Positions 25,153-33,458 of a DNA stretch of 64,000 bases are shown one piece after another; positions within the stretch are counted from its first letter, which is position 1; each line of letters begins with the position of its first letter. Made by a program: the position numbers and the translations under genes. The stretch spans positions 37,655-101,654 of the forward strand of contig SCRC01000060.1 in the NCBI GenBank assembly GCA_004297945.1, written 5' to 3'. The notes beneath the pieces are model-generated. The model made no database searches. It was given only the letters and a program-made list of their open reading frames with translations, and was not told the origin of the DNA. The DNA is from Candidimonas sp. (GTDB lineage: Bacteria; Pseudomonadota; Gammaproteobacteria; Burkholderiales; Burkholderiaceae_B).

Positions 25153-28100
25153 CTACGCCACCCGGCTTAACTCCGTCGCGCCGCGATAACGCTGCAACAA
25201 CATCTCCCTGCGCTTTTGCGCCGCTACCAGATTCGCTTCTTTGATATGGCCAAAGCCCCGTATATCGTCGGGCAATTTGGCCAGATCGATGGCGAACTCT
25301 ATATTGTGCGCGTTGACGCTCTGCGCCAGTTCCTGCAGCAGAGCCAGGTAATCGTCCACCAATTGGCGTTCCTGCCGGCGCTCGGCGGTTTTGCCAAAGA
25401 CATCCAGAGCCGTACCGCGCAAGCCCTTGAATTTTGTCAGCAGCCTGAACGCATGCATCATCCACGGGCCATACTGCTTTTTAATCAAATGGCCTTTGTC
25501 GTCCTTTTTTGCCAGCAGCGGGGGCGCCAGATAAAACTTCAGTCGATAGTCTTTACCCGGCTCTCCTTCAAACTGCGCGCGCAGCTTATCGGTAAAAGCC
25601 GGATCAGCGTAAAGCCGCGCCACCTCGTACTCGTCCTTGTAGGCCATGAGTTTGGCCAGGTTCTGTGCGATAGCGCGTGTCAGTTCTTGCGCCTGGTCGC
25701 CGCTGATGGAATTTTGGCGTGTCTGAATGGATTTCACCGCGTCGACATAGCGTTTCGCGTAAGCGGCGTTCTGATATGCCGTAAGCATTTGAGCATTTCG
25801 TTCAATGAGCGCGGCCAGCGTTTCGGGCATGGCAATAACCTGCGCCGTGGTTTCCGGCATCTTGGAGGCTTCGGATTTTTGCAACCCTGGCGTAACCGCT
25901 GCTGACCCATTTTCGGCAATGGCACGGCCCCACTCGAAGGCGGCCAGGTTTTTTTCCACCATCACGTCGTTGAGCTCAATGGCGCGCACGAGGCTTTCGT
26001 GCGAAAGCGGCACCCAGCCTTTTTGCCAGACATAACCCAGCATTAACGGGTTCGTGTAGATGCCATCGCCCAATAGCTGGACAGCGAGCGCCCGGGCATC
26101 GATGAACTCGCAATCCTGGCCTATGGCTTCTTTGAGATTGTGTTCGGCCGGGCTTTCCGGAAACTGCCATTTCGGGTTTTTGATGAACTCGGCGGTAGGC
26201 GTATTGGCGCTATTGATGGCGGCCTGCGTTACGCCTTTTTGAACGCTTGCCAGTACTTCGGCCGAGGTCGACACGATAGAGTCGCAACCGATGATGAGTT
26301 CGGCTTCGCCCGTGGCGATTCGGGTTGCGTGAATGTCGTCGGGTGTAGCGGCTATCTGTACGTGGCTGAGTACCGCGCCGCCTTTTTGCGCCAGGCCAGT
26401 CATGTCGAGGATTGTCACCCCTTTGTTCTCAAGGTGTGCGGCCATGCCCAGCAGCCCGCCTATGGTGACGACGCCTGTGCCGCCTATGCCGGTCACCAGT
26501 ATGCCGTAGGTGCCGTGTATTGCAGGCAACGCGGGAACAGGCAAATCGACTGTAGCGGGGCTACCGGCCTGCAAAGTACGGGTTTTGGGCCTTTTGACCT
26601 GAGCGCCTTCGGCCATGACGAAGCTGGGGCAAAAGCCGTTGACACAGGAAAAATCCTTATTGCATGAAGACTGATTGATCTTGCGTTTGGTGCCTTGCGG
26701 TGTTTCCAGGGGCTCGACAGAAAGGCAATTGGATTTGACTGAGCAGTCGCCGCAACCTTCGCAGACCGCGTCGTTGATAAAGACGCGGCGGGCGGGATCG
26801 GGATAGGTGCCCCGTTTGCGGCGCCGGCGCTTCTCGGTGGCACAGGTCTGGTCGTAGACCAGAACCGTGGTGCCTTCGACCTCGCGCAATTCGCGTTGTA
26901 CCCGGTCGAGTTCGTCACGATGGTAGACAGGAGGGTTGCCCACCAGCGCGACGCCCCGGTATTTTTCTGGCTCGTCGGTGACGACGACAATTTTCCTGGC
27001 GCCTTCGGCCTGCACTTGCGCAATGACGTCGGTGACCTTCAGGGTGCCATCTACAGGTTGGCCGCCCGTCATGGCGACCGCGTCGTTATACAGAATCTTG
27101 TAGGTAATGTTGGCGTTGGCGGCAATCGCGGCGCGTATGGCCAGGATGCCCGAATGAAAATAGGTGCCGTCGCCCAGATTTGCGAAAATGTGCTTGGCCG
27201 TGGTGAACGATTTCTGGCCGATCCAGGCCGCTCCTTCGCCGCCCATCTGGCTAAAGGTGGATGTGTCGCGATCCATCCAGATGGTCATGTAGTGGCAACC
27301 TATGCCAGCCATGGCGCGCGAACCCTCGGGCACCCGGGTGGAGGTGTTGTGCGGACAGCCGGAGCAGAACCACGGCTTGCGTTCGGCGACGATAATGGGC
27401 TGCAATCGTTCTTGTTCTTTGGCGTCGATAATGGCTACGCGTGCGGTGATCCGGGCCCGTATGTCTGCGGGCAGAACGGCCTTTTCCAGGCGTTTGGCGA
27501 TGGCGCGGGCGACTTGGGCAGGCGATAATTCGCCTTGCGGGGGCAGCAGCCAGTCGCCTCGGGGTATCGACCACTCGCCCGCTGCGTTGTCTTTTTCGTT
27601 GAACTTTCCGTATACCTTGGGGCGCACATCGTCGCGCCAGTTGTATAGTTCTTCCTTCAGGGCGTATTCCAGAATTTGCCGCTTTTCTTCAACCACCAGG
27701 ATTTCTTCCAGGCCGGTAGCAAACTCGCGCGCATCCAGCGCATTCAAAGGCCACACGCAGCCAACCTTTAGCACGCGTATGCCGATTTGCGCGCAGCTGC
27801 GTTCATCCAGACCCAGATCGGCCAGCGCCTGACGGGTGTCCAGGTAGGCCTTGCCGGCCGCCATGATGCCTAATCGCGCTTGAGGGCTGTCGATAACAAT
27901 GCGGTTGAGCTTGTTGGCGCGCACGTACGCCAAAGCGGCGTACCATTTGTAGTTCATCAGCCGCGCTTCCTGCACGAGCGGCGGATCGGGCCAGCGTATG
28001 TTCAGGCCCTCCGGAGGCAAGGCGAAATCGGTCGGGATGACGATATTGGCGCGATCGGGATCGATATCGACCGAGGCGGTGGACTCAACCACATCAGTCA

Positions 28101-28734
28101 CGCATTTCATGGCCACCCACAATCCCGAATAGCGGCTCATGGCCCATCCGTGCAAACCGTAATCCAGATATTCCTGCACATTGGCCGGGTATAAGACGGG
28201 TAGCCCGGCGGCCTGAAAGACGTGTTCGGATTGATGCGCAAGCGTAGACGACTTGGCGGCGTGGTCGTCGCCCGCCAGCACCAGCACACCGCCGTATTGA
28301 GAGGTTCCGGCCGAGTTGGCGTGTTTGAATACATCTATGGATCGATCAACCCCGGGCCCTTTGCCGTACCACATGCCAAACACGCCGTCGCGCGTGGCGT
28401 CCGGGTAGAGGTTGACTTGCTGTGATCCCCAAACGGCGGTCGCTGCCAGGTCTTCGTTCACGCCGGGCTGAAAGACGATGTCGCGGTCGACCAGGTGCTG
28501 CTTGGCTTTCCACAATGATTGATCAAGCCCGCCTAGTGGCGAGCCGCGGTAGCCGGAAATAAACCCGGCCGTATTCAGGCCTGCGCGTTTGTCACCCAGT
28601 TTTTGCAACATGGGCAGGCGCACCAGCGCCTGCGTGCCGCTCATGTAGGCGCGGCCTTTTTCGAGCGTGTACTTGTCGTCAAGGCTTACCTTGGCGAGCC
28701 GGGAAAGCACCGCCTGATCAAGGGGGGCATTCAT
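25153..28734 (-). CDS. indolepyruvate ferredoxin oxidoreductase, fused alpha and beta parts
   Basis: 1193 residues, the length of the single-chain proteobacterial IOR. The order is: N-terminal pyrimidine-binding thiamine-diphosphate domain (STAGFISGYRGSPLGGLD near residue 55), a TPP-binding domain with GDGTYFHSG (about residue 525), a cysteine-rich [4Fe-4S] region (CEGCGDCSVKSNCLSV then CNKDFSCVNGFCPSF, about residues 655-705), and a gamma-type domain with GILVTGIGGTGVVTIGG. It oxidatively decarboxylates aryl or branched 2-oxo acids to acyl-CoA with reduced ferredoxin. In aerobes it serves phenylalanine, tyrosine or tryptophan breakdown. An AGGAG site supports the start. The second Liv importer lies next to it and could supply the amino acid. 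Confidence 0.92.
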   Translation of the reverse strand: MNAPLDQAVLSRLAKVSLDDKYTLEKGRAYMSGTQALVRLPMLQKLGDKRAGLNTAGFISGYRGSPLGGLDQSLWKAKQHLVDRDIVFQPGVNEDLAATAVWGSQQVNLYPDATRDGVFGMWYGKGPGVDRSIDVFKHANSAGTSQYGGVLVLAGDDHAAKSSTLAHQSEHVFQAAGLPVLYPANVQEYLDYGLHGWAMSRYSGLWVAMKCVTDVVESTASVDIDPDRANIVIPTDFALPPEGLNIRWPDPPLVQEARLMNYKWYAALAYVRANKLNRIVIDSPQARLGIMAAGKAYLDTRQALADLGLDERSCAQIGIRVLKVGCVWPLNALDAREFATGLEEILVVEEKRQILEYALKEELYNWRDDVRPKVYGKFNEKDNAAGEWSIPRGDWLLPPQGELSPAQVARAIAKRLEKAVLPADIRARITARVAIIDAKEQERLQPIIVAERKPWFCSGCPHNTSTRVPEGSRAMAGIGCHYMTIWMDRDTSTFSQMGGEGAAWIGQKSFTTAKHIFANLGDGTYFHSGILAIRAAIAANANITYKILYNDAVAMTGGQPVDGTLKVTDVIAQVQAEGARKIVVVTDEPEKYRGVALVGNPPVYHRDELDRVQRELREVEGTTVLVYDQTCATEKRRRRKRGTYPDPARRVFINDAVCEGCGDCSVKSNCLSVEPLETPQGTKRKINQSSCNKDFSCVNGFCPSFVMAEGAQVKRPKTRTLQAGSPATVDLPVPALPAIHGTYGILVTGIGGTGVVTIGGLLGMAAHLENKGVTILDMTGLAQKGGAVLSHVQIAATPDDIHATRIATGEAELIIGCDSIVSTSAEVLASVQKGVTQAAINSANTPTAEFIKNPKWQFPESPAEHNLKEAIGQDCEFIDARALAVQLLGDGIYTNPLMLGYVWQKGWVPLSHESLVRAIELNDVMVEKNLAAFEWGRAIAENGSAAVTPGLQKSEASKMPETTAQVIAMPETLAALIERNAQMLTAYQNAAYAKRYVDAVKSIQTRQNSISGDQAQELTRAIAQNLAKLMAYKDEYEVARLYADPAFTDKLRAQFEGEPGKDYRLKFYLAPPLLAKKDDKGHLIKKQYGPWMMHAFRLLTKFKGLRGTALDVFGKTAERRQERQLVDDYLALLQELAQSVNAHNIEFAIDLAKLPDDIRGFGHIKEANLVAAQKRREMLLQRYRGATELSRVA

Positions 28735-28854
28735 CGCGCGTCTCCTGCTGGGGTAGATTGTTAGTATAGGTTTAAGGCTTGTTGCCTGCGTCGGGCCAAG
28801 ACCTGTCGCTAGTGTAGGTATTTATTATGGTATTGCAAAGTTTGGGTAACTCCA

Positions 28855-28996
28855 ATGGCAGCCACAAGGGCTGCCGCTACATGTTTCACCGGCACGTTTA
28901 TGTAGCGGCGCCCCTGTGGCTGCCACGTGGCATGTAGCGGCAGCCCTTGTGGCTGCCACGTGGTATGTAGCGGCAGCCCTTGTGGCTGCCACGTGG
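28855..28996. repeat. dispersed hairpin repeat array with about 33-bp tandem copies (locus 3)
   Basis: One forward unit (28855-28882) faces three reverse units starting at 28901, 28933 and 28966. The reverse units repeat with a 32-33 bp period and share a CCACGTGG spacer between copies. The stem here is GGCAGCC/GGCTGCC, a variant of the GGCACCC form. It lies between the IOR start and the 3' end of pldA. Confidence 0.85.
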
Positions 28997-29034
28997 CGCA
29001 ACGCTACCGCAGCAAAGACAGACCAACCCCCACG

Positions 29035-30339
29035 CTATGGCACCAAAGACAGGCCAACACGGATTTGCGAGTCGTATTTTTGGTTATAGCCCAGCAGCGT
29101 TTCGCCATAGCCGTTGAAATACTGCACATGCAGATAACCGTTCATGTTCAGGAAAGTGCGTCGCAGCGGCCACGCCGCTTCGATCTGGGTCGCATGGCCC
29201 TGGCTGCCTTGCCGATATAGCCCTGTAAGAACCAACCCGTTGTCTTGCGCCCAGCGCAGCTTCCAGTCCACATGCCCGGTGTAGCCTGCATAGTCCGGGT
29301 TTTGGCTGGTTCCAAAATAGGCCTTTATGCGTGGCGCAAAAGTAAGGGTGCTCCCGCCGTCAAGGCGGTAATTGAATTGCGGCTCGACAAAGCCATCGTT
29401 CAGCGAGCGCGAGTCCGTACCGCCTTTGCCATTGGACTTATGTTCAATGCCGGTGCTCAGGCCTAGAAGCCATTTTTTGTCCTCATTTTGCCAGAGAGCA
29501 TCTGCGTGCCAGAAGAGGCTGGGGTTGTACGTGGTATCAACGAAAGGGCTGGAATTGCCGGCCAGATCCCACAGGGACGTTTGCGTATAGCCCAAGTACA
29601 TGTGGTCTATGAATGCCGGGTTTTCCGGATCGGCGGGGGTAAACAGACGGTATTTGAAGCTGAGTTGAAAACGCGCGTTGGCGCCGCCTTTGGTGCCTAC
29701 GTCGAAATAAATAGGCTCGTACGGAGAGAGGGAGTTTCTGAAGGTATCGAACGCGGAGGGTGGGGCGCTCGTGGTTTGCTGTGCGACCGCAGGGCCTGAT
29801 CTTACCGACGCGCCGGTGGCCGCAACGACATTGTCGGGCAAGGCCGGGTCGCGCTGTTGACCGGTGCGAGCCGCACCGGCATCGACGACGGGGACATTGG
29901 CCGGTGTTCCCGCTACCGGGCTTTTCTCCAGAGGGCTCGTATCGAGCGCCAGCAGGGCGGGCTGGCCTTCGATATTGACCGCCTGCAAGCCCTCGACGCC
30001 CTTGGGTACCACAGCACGCCAGGCAGACTGAACAAAGTTGTTGACAGGCACATGGGCCTGGCTGGGCGCTGTGTCCAGATACGCCAGGCTGCGTATGGCC
30101 TGCCCGGTTTCGCTACGCCACTGCAATACCAGATTTTTAGGCGGTACCCAGTTCAGTTCGTTTTGCGTGTCGTTGAACAATATGGCGCGAACAACTATGG
30201 TCTCGCCAGCGCTGGCATGTGTTTGATCAAGCCGATAGACGACGCCTGCTTTCGCCGCAGGCAGGCAATACAGCGATCCGGCCAGGATGATGGCCACGGC
30301 ATAGAGTTCAAGCGTTAACGATCGGGTAGCAGAGGTCAT
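29035..30339 (-). CDS. pldA: outer membrane phospholipase A (OMPLA)
   Basis: 434 residues: a signal peptide (cleavage near PAAKA), an N-terminal beta-rich region rich in Ala/Pro to about residue 200, then a 12-strand barrel domain. The catalytic residues are intact: His300 and Ser302 in GIEHKSNGKG and Asn314 in SRSLNDG, with the same 0/+2/+14 spacing as E. coli His142/Ser144/Asn156. It hydrolyses phospholipids in the outer membrane, is calcium dependent and is activated by dimerisation. The N-terminal region is longer than in E. coli PldA (289 residues), as in other betaproteobacteria. It is followed by a hairpin array on its 3' side. Confidence 0.93.
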   Translation of the reverse strand: MTSATRSLTLELYAVAIILAGSLYCLPAAKAGVVYRLDQTHASAGETIVVRAILFNDTQNELNWVPPKNLVLQWRSETGQAIRSLAYLDTAPSQAHVPVNNFVQSAWRAVVPKGVEGLQAVNIEGQPALLALDTSPLEKSPVAGTPANVPVVDAGAARTGQQRDPALPDNVVAATGASVRSGPAVAQQTTSAPPSAFDTFRNSLSPYEPIYFDVGTKGGANARFQLSFKYRLFTPADPENPAFIDHMYLGYTQTSLWDLAGNSSPFVDTTYNPSLFWHADALWQNEDKKWLLGLSTGIEHKSNGKGGTDSRSLNDGFVEPQFNYRLDGGSTLTFAPRIKAYFGTSQNPDYAGYTGHVDWKLRWAQDNGLVLTGLYRQGSQGHATQIEAAWPLRRTFLNMNGYLHVQYFNGYGETLLGYNQKYDSQIRVGLSLVP

Positions 30340-30473
30340 GAGGCGTTAGCACCGATAGAGCAGAATTGCCTCGAACTTTAGCATTGTCGCCGCACAATTC
30401 TGCTACCTGATGTAATCCTGTCTCGTACTTTTCCGGATTTTCCGACAGCAGGGTAAAATGCCTTCCTTTCGAT

Positions 30474-30550
30474 GCGGCAGTAGCTCAGCTGGATAGAGCA
30501 CGGGCCTTCTAAGCCCGGGGTCGGGGGTTCGAGACCCTCCTGCCGCACCA
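30474..30550 (+). tRNA. tRNA-Arg, anticodon TCT
   Basis: 77 nt with encoded CCA. Acceptor arms GCGGCAG and CTGCCGC pair, the anticodon stem is CGGGC/GCCCG with loop CTTCTAA giving TCT, and the T-loop is TTCGAGA. Its 3' end is 7 bp from the stop codon of a mobile-element primase remnant on the opposite strand, so it looks like a used integration site. Confidence 0.97.
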
Positions 30551-30557
30551 TATGTCT

Positions 30558-31376
30558 TCACAACCATTCCCGCGAAATTGCACCTCTTGCCTGGCTAATG
30601 CCGGCGCGGATCGCTGTTTCGACCGCGGCGCGCCCACGAGTGGATTTTTGCGCCAGGTCATTGAAGCTGACAAATTCTTTGGGGCGTTCAGTCGTTTCGG
30701 TTCGGGTAAACGAAGGAAAGATCGCGGCGCCGGCGATGGTCTGAGCTGCCTTGACGGCGTGATAATGGCCCTCGTGAAGCTTGGCATTGAGCCTGGCGTG
30801 GCGTTCCATATGGCGGTCGTCGTTGCCGCATATCAATATGGGTTTATCGGGAAAGCGCCCGCGCAAGGCTTGTGCGACGGGAACGAGGTTGTTGCTGTCA
30901 AAGGCGACAACAGTGGGATGAGACACGGTTTCCGCTATGGTGGCGGCGGTGGCGTAGCCTTCGGTAAGAATAATGACCGCAGCCTCGGTTAATACGCCAA
31001 CGCCCTGACCGGGCGCCGCGTCCAGGACATGGAAGCACCCGGCTTTCAGCTTATCTGCCTGGTAGCACTTGTTGCCGTCGGTATAGATTTTTTGGGCAGC
31101 CCATACTTTGCCGTGTATGTCTTGCGCAGGAATGACGAGATTGCCATAGCAGTTTTTTTTCAAACCTTCGTGAGCGCTGATTCCTTTTCGGCGCAGATAG
31201 GCATGGGCATCTGTGGCGCGTGCAAAGGTAGGCAGTTTGGCCGCCAGCACGGCGGCTGTGTTCTCGTGTGTGGCGCCTGCTTCACGCGTGGCCTGTTTTT
31301 TAAGGGGCTGGCTTGCCCCGATGATCCCGGCCCAATCCATTTCCAGGACCGACGTCTCTGCTTTTGCCAATGTCAT
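30558..31376 (-). CDS. Toprim-domain protein, orphan mobile-element primase (TraC/ICE type)
   Basis: 272 residues from the ATG at 31376, chosen for the GGAGAC site upstream; a longer frame to 31427 exists. A small N-terminal region (ARATDAHAYLRRKGISAHEG, then GNLVIPAQDIHGKVWAAQKI) precedes a Toprim core with VIILTEGYATAATIAE (catalytic Glu) and LICGNDDRHMERHARL (Asp pair). This pattern is typical of primases on plasmids, ICEs and phages. No replication, transfer or integrase genes accompany it. Lying against the 3' end of tRNA-Arg, it is best read as a leftover of an integrated element. It may still be translated because the frame is intact. Confidence 0.75.
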   Translation of the reverse strand: MTLAKAETSVLEMDWAGIIGASQPLKKQATREAGATHENTAAVLAAKLPTFARATDAHAYLRRKGISAHEGLKKNCYGNLVIPAQDIHGKVWAAQKIYTDGNKCYQADKLKAGCFHVLDAAPGQGVGVLTEAAVIILTEGYATAATIAETVSHPTVVAFDSNNLVPVAQALRGRFPDKPILICGNDDRHMERHARLNAKLHEGHYHAVKAAQTIAGAAIFPSFTRTETTERPKEFVSFNDLAQKSTRGRAAVETAIRAGISQARGAISREWL

Positions 31377-31649
31377 GCTGTCTCCATGGTATTGTGAATG
31401 CCCACTGTCGAGAGTGGTTGGTTCCATCTAGTTACGCAAGAACCGTGCCAGGAGCATGAAAAACACGCCATAGGCATCAAAGACAGGTGCCATGCGGCAT
31501 TCGAACTCATCTCTTCAGGATCTAATAAGGCTTGAAGTGTGTAGATTGACAGAATTAAGTGTTTCTCCTGTGTGATTTTCCGCCAGCTTCTGGTGTATAT
31601 TCATCCGCCGCTGACACGCAGGCTTGCACAAATATGACTGGACGATGAC

Positions 31650-33458
31650 ATGCGATTTCTTTTTGCCCGACGACGCTTGGGCATTTATGTGCTGTTTGCT
31701 GCTTGCGTCGGGATAGGCTATATCGCTGATGCCATTGTTTATACCCAGGAGAGCAGGGCCACATTTGCGCAGGCACATCAGCGCGCCGTGTTTTATTCCC
31801 TTAGCCTGGAATCGACCCTGCTGCGCTACGAATCGCTGCCCAAACTGATTTCGTTTGAAAAGAAAGTGAGCGGCTTGCTGGATAATCCAGGCGATGCAGC
31901 GGCTCAGCGAGCCGCCAATCAATACCTGCACGCTGTTCAAGTTGCAACCGGTTCGCGGGTCGCTTATCTCATCGATGCCGATGGCTTGACTCTGGCATCG
32001 AGCAACTGGGAGGCACCCGATACTTTTGTTGGCAAGAACTATGCCTTCCGCCCTTATTTTCGCGATGCACTGAAATTTGGCCTGGGGCGCTTTTATGGCA
32101 TTGGCACCACCAGTCATGAGCCTGGCTATTTTCTGGCGACTTCCATGCGTACGCAGGAGGGTGTGCGTGGCGTTGTCGTTGTCAAGATCAATCTCAATGA
32201 GTTTGAATCAGCGCTTTCGCAAAGCAGCGATACGGTCATGCTGCTTGATTCGGGCGGGATTATTTTCTTGTCCTCGGTGCCTGCTTGGCGATATCACGCC
32301 TTGCTTGCATTGAGTGCAAAGGAACGCGCCTCGATGAACCGGGATCGTCAGTATGGCAAGCAGCCGCTCAGTCCTTTGGACAATTCTGTTGGCGCTGCTC
32401 CGGGCAATACCTTGCCCCAAACTCTTGATGTAGCGCTTCCAGGCAAACCCAGGCGAATATTGCTGACCGAGTACGTACCAGTGGGGCCGCTTGGATGGAA
32501 GCTGGCCATCCTTGTCGATCCGCAGCGGGACCGCCAATTATCTTGGGTGGTGGGCATAGGCGTAGGGTTTGTTGCCGCTTTCCTGGCGGCGCTGTTTATG
32601 GTGCGTAACCAACAGCGCAAGCGCTACGAAGAGCGGCGCCGCGCAAAAAATGAACTGGATCGGGCGCATGCGGAGTTGGAAACGCGGATCGCCCTGCGTA
32701 CGACCGATCTTACCGAAAAAATTGGGGCACTGGATCGAGCGCAGCGTATCTTGCGGGAAACGCGTGACAGCGCGGTACAGGCTGGCAAACTGGCCGTACT
32801 GGGGCAAATGGCGGCCGGCATTACGCATGAGCTCAGCCAGCCCTTGGCTGCCCTGACCACACTTTCCGACAATACCGTGCATCTGGTCAAGCTCGGAGAA
32901 CTCGAGGAAGTCAGCAAGAATGTCTTCCTGATCAGCAAGCTTGCCGCCCGCATGGGCCACATCGTGTCCAGCATCAAGGCTTTTTCCCGCAAGGACGATG
33001 TCGGACGTGAGCCGGTCAACGTCAGCAATGCCATTCACCAGGCGCTGATGCTGGTTGAGCCTCGCCGCAAACAAGTCGCGGCCAAAGTTCAGTTGCTGCG
33101 TATCAGTTCGGAAGCGCGTGCCTGGGGCAACCCCATACGGCTTGAGCAAGTTCTGGTCAATCTATTGCGCAATGGCCTGGATGCTGCCGCCGATCAGCCA
33201 GGCAGCGTGCTGTCGGTAGCTGTTCAGGTGCAACAGAACCGTGTGCACATCATCGTACGCGATCAAGGCCCGGGCATTTCGGACGAAGTGCGCCAACATC
33301 TTTTTGAGCCATTTTTCACCACCAAGCCCACGGGCCAGGGCATCGGGCTGGGCTTGGCCATTTCTATGGCAATTATCGAAGAAATGGGCGGCCAGCTACA
33401 GATATACAATGCGCCTGGTCGTGGCGCAGAGGCCACCATCATCCTGGAACACGCATGA
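31650..33458 (+). CDS. dctB: C4-dicarboxylate sensor histidine kinase
   Basis: 602 residues. Order: one membrane helix (~10-30), a periplasmic double-PAS (dCACHE-like) domain (~35-295) with ATGSRVAYLIDADGLTLASS and FRPYFRDALKFGLGRFYGIG typical of DctB, a second helix (~300-322), a coiled-coil linker, then HisKA with phospho-accepting His393 in GITHELSQPLAAL and an HATPase with NLLRNGLDAA and GPGISDEVRQHLFEPFF. It senses C4-dicarboxylates and phosphorylates DctD. The stop overlaps the DctD start by 4 bp. No dctA or dctPQM gene is adjacent, so the regulated transporter must be elsewhere. Confidence 0.92.
   Translation: MRFLFARRRLGIYVLFAACVGIGYIADAIVYTQESRATFAQAHQRAVFYSLSLESTLLRYESLPKLISFEKKVSGLLDNPGDAAAQRAANQYLHAVQVATGSRVAYLIDADGLTLASSNWEAPDTFVGKNYAFRPYFRDALKFGLGRFYGIGTTSHEPGYFLATSMRTQEGVRGVVVVKINLNEFESALSQSSDTVMLLDSGGIIFLSSVPAWRYHALLALSAKERASMNRDRQYGKQPLSPLDNSVGAAPGNTLPQTLDVALPGKPRRILLTEYVPVGPLGWKLAILVDPQRDRQLSWVVGIGVGFVAAFLAALFMVRNQQRKRYEERRRAKNELDRAHAELETRIALRTTDLTEKIGALDRAQRILRETRDSAVQAGKLAVLGQMAAGITHELSQPLAALTTLSDNTVHLVKLGELEEVSKNVFLISKLAARMGHIVSSIKAFSRKDDVGREPVNVSNAIHQALMLVEPRRKQVAAKVQLLRISSEARAWGNPIRLEQVLVNLLRNGLDAAADQPGSVLSVAVQVQQNRVHIIVRDQGPGISDEVRQHLFEPFFTTKPTGQGIGLGLAISMAIIEEMGGQLQIYNAPGRGAEATIILEHA

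Noticed and set aside
31515-32117. 200-codon open frame antisense to dctB
   Set aside because: It lies within the well-supported dctB gene and its product shows no family features; such antisense frames are common in GC-rich genes.
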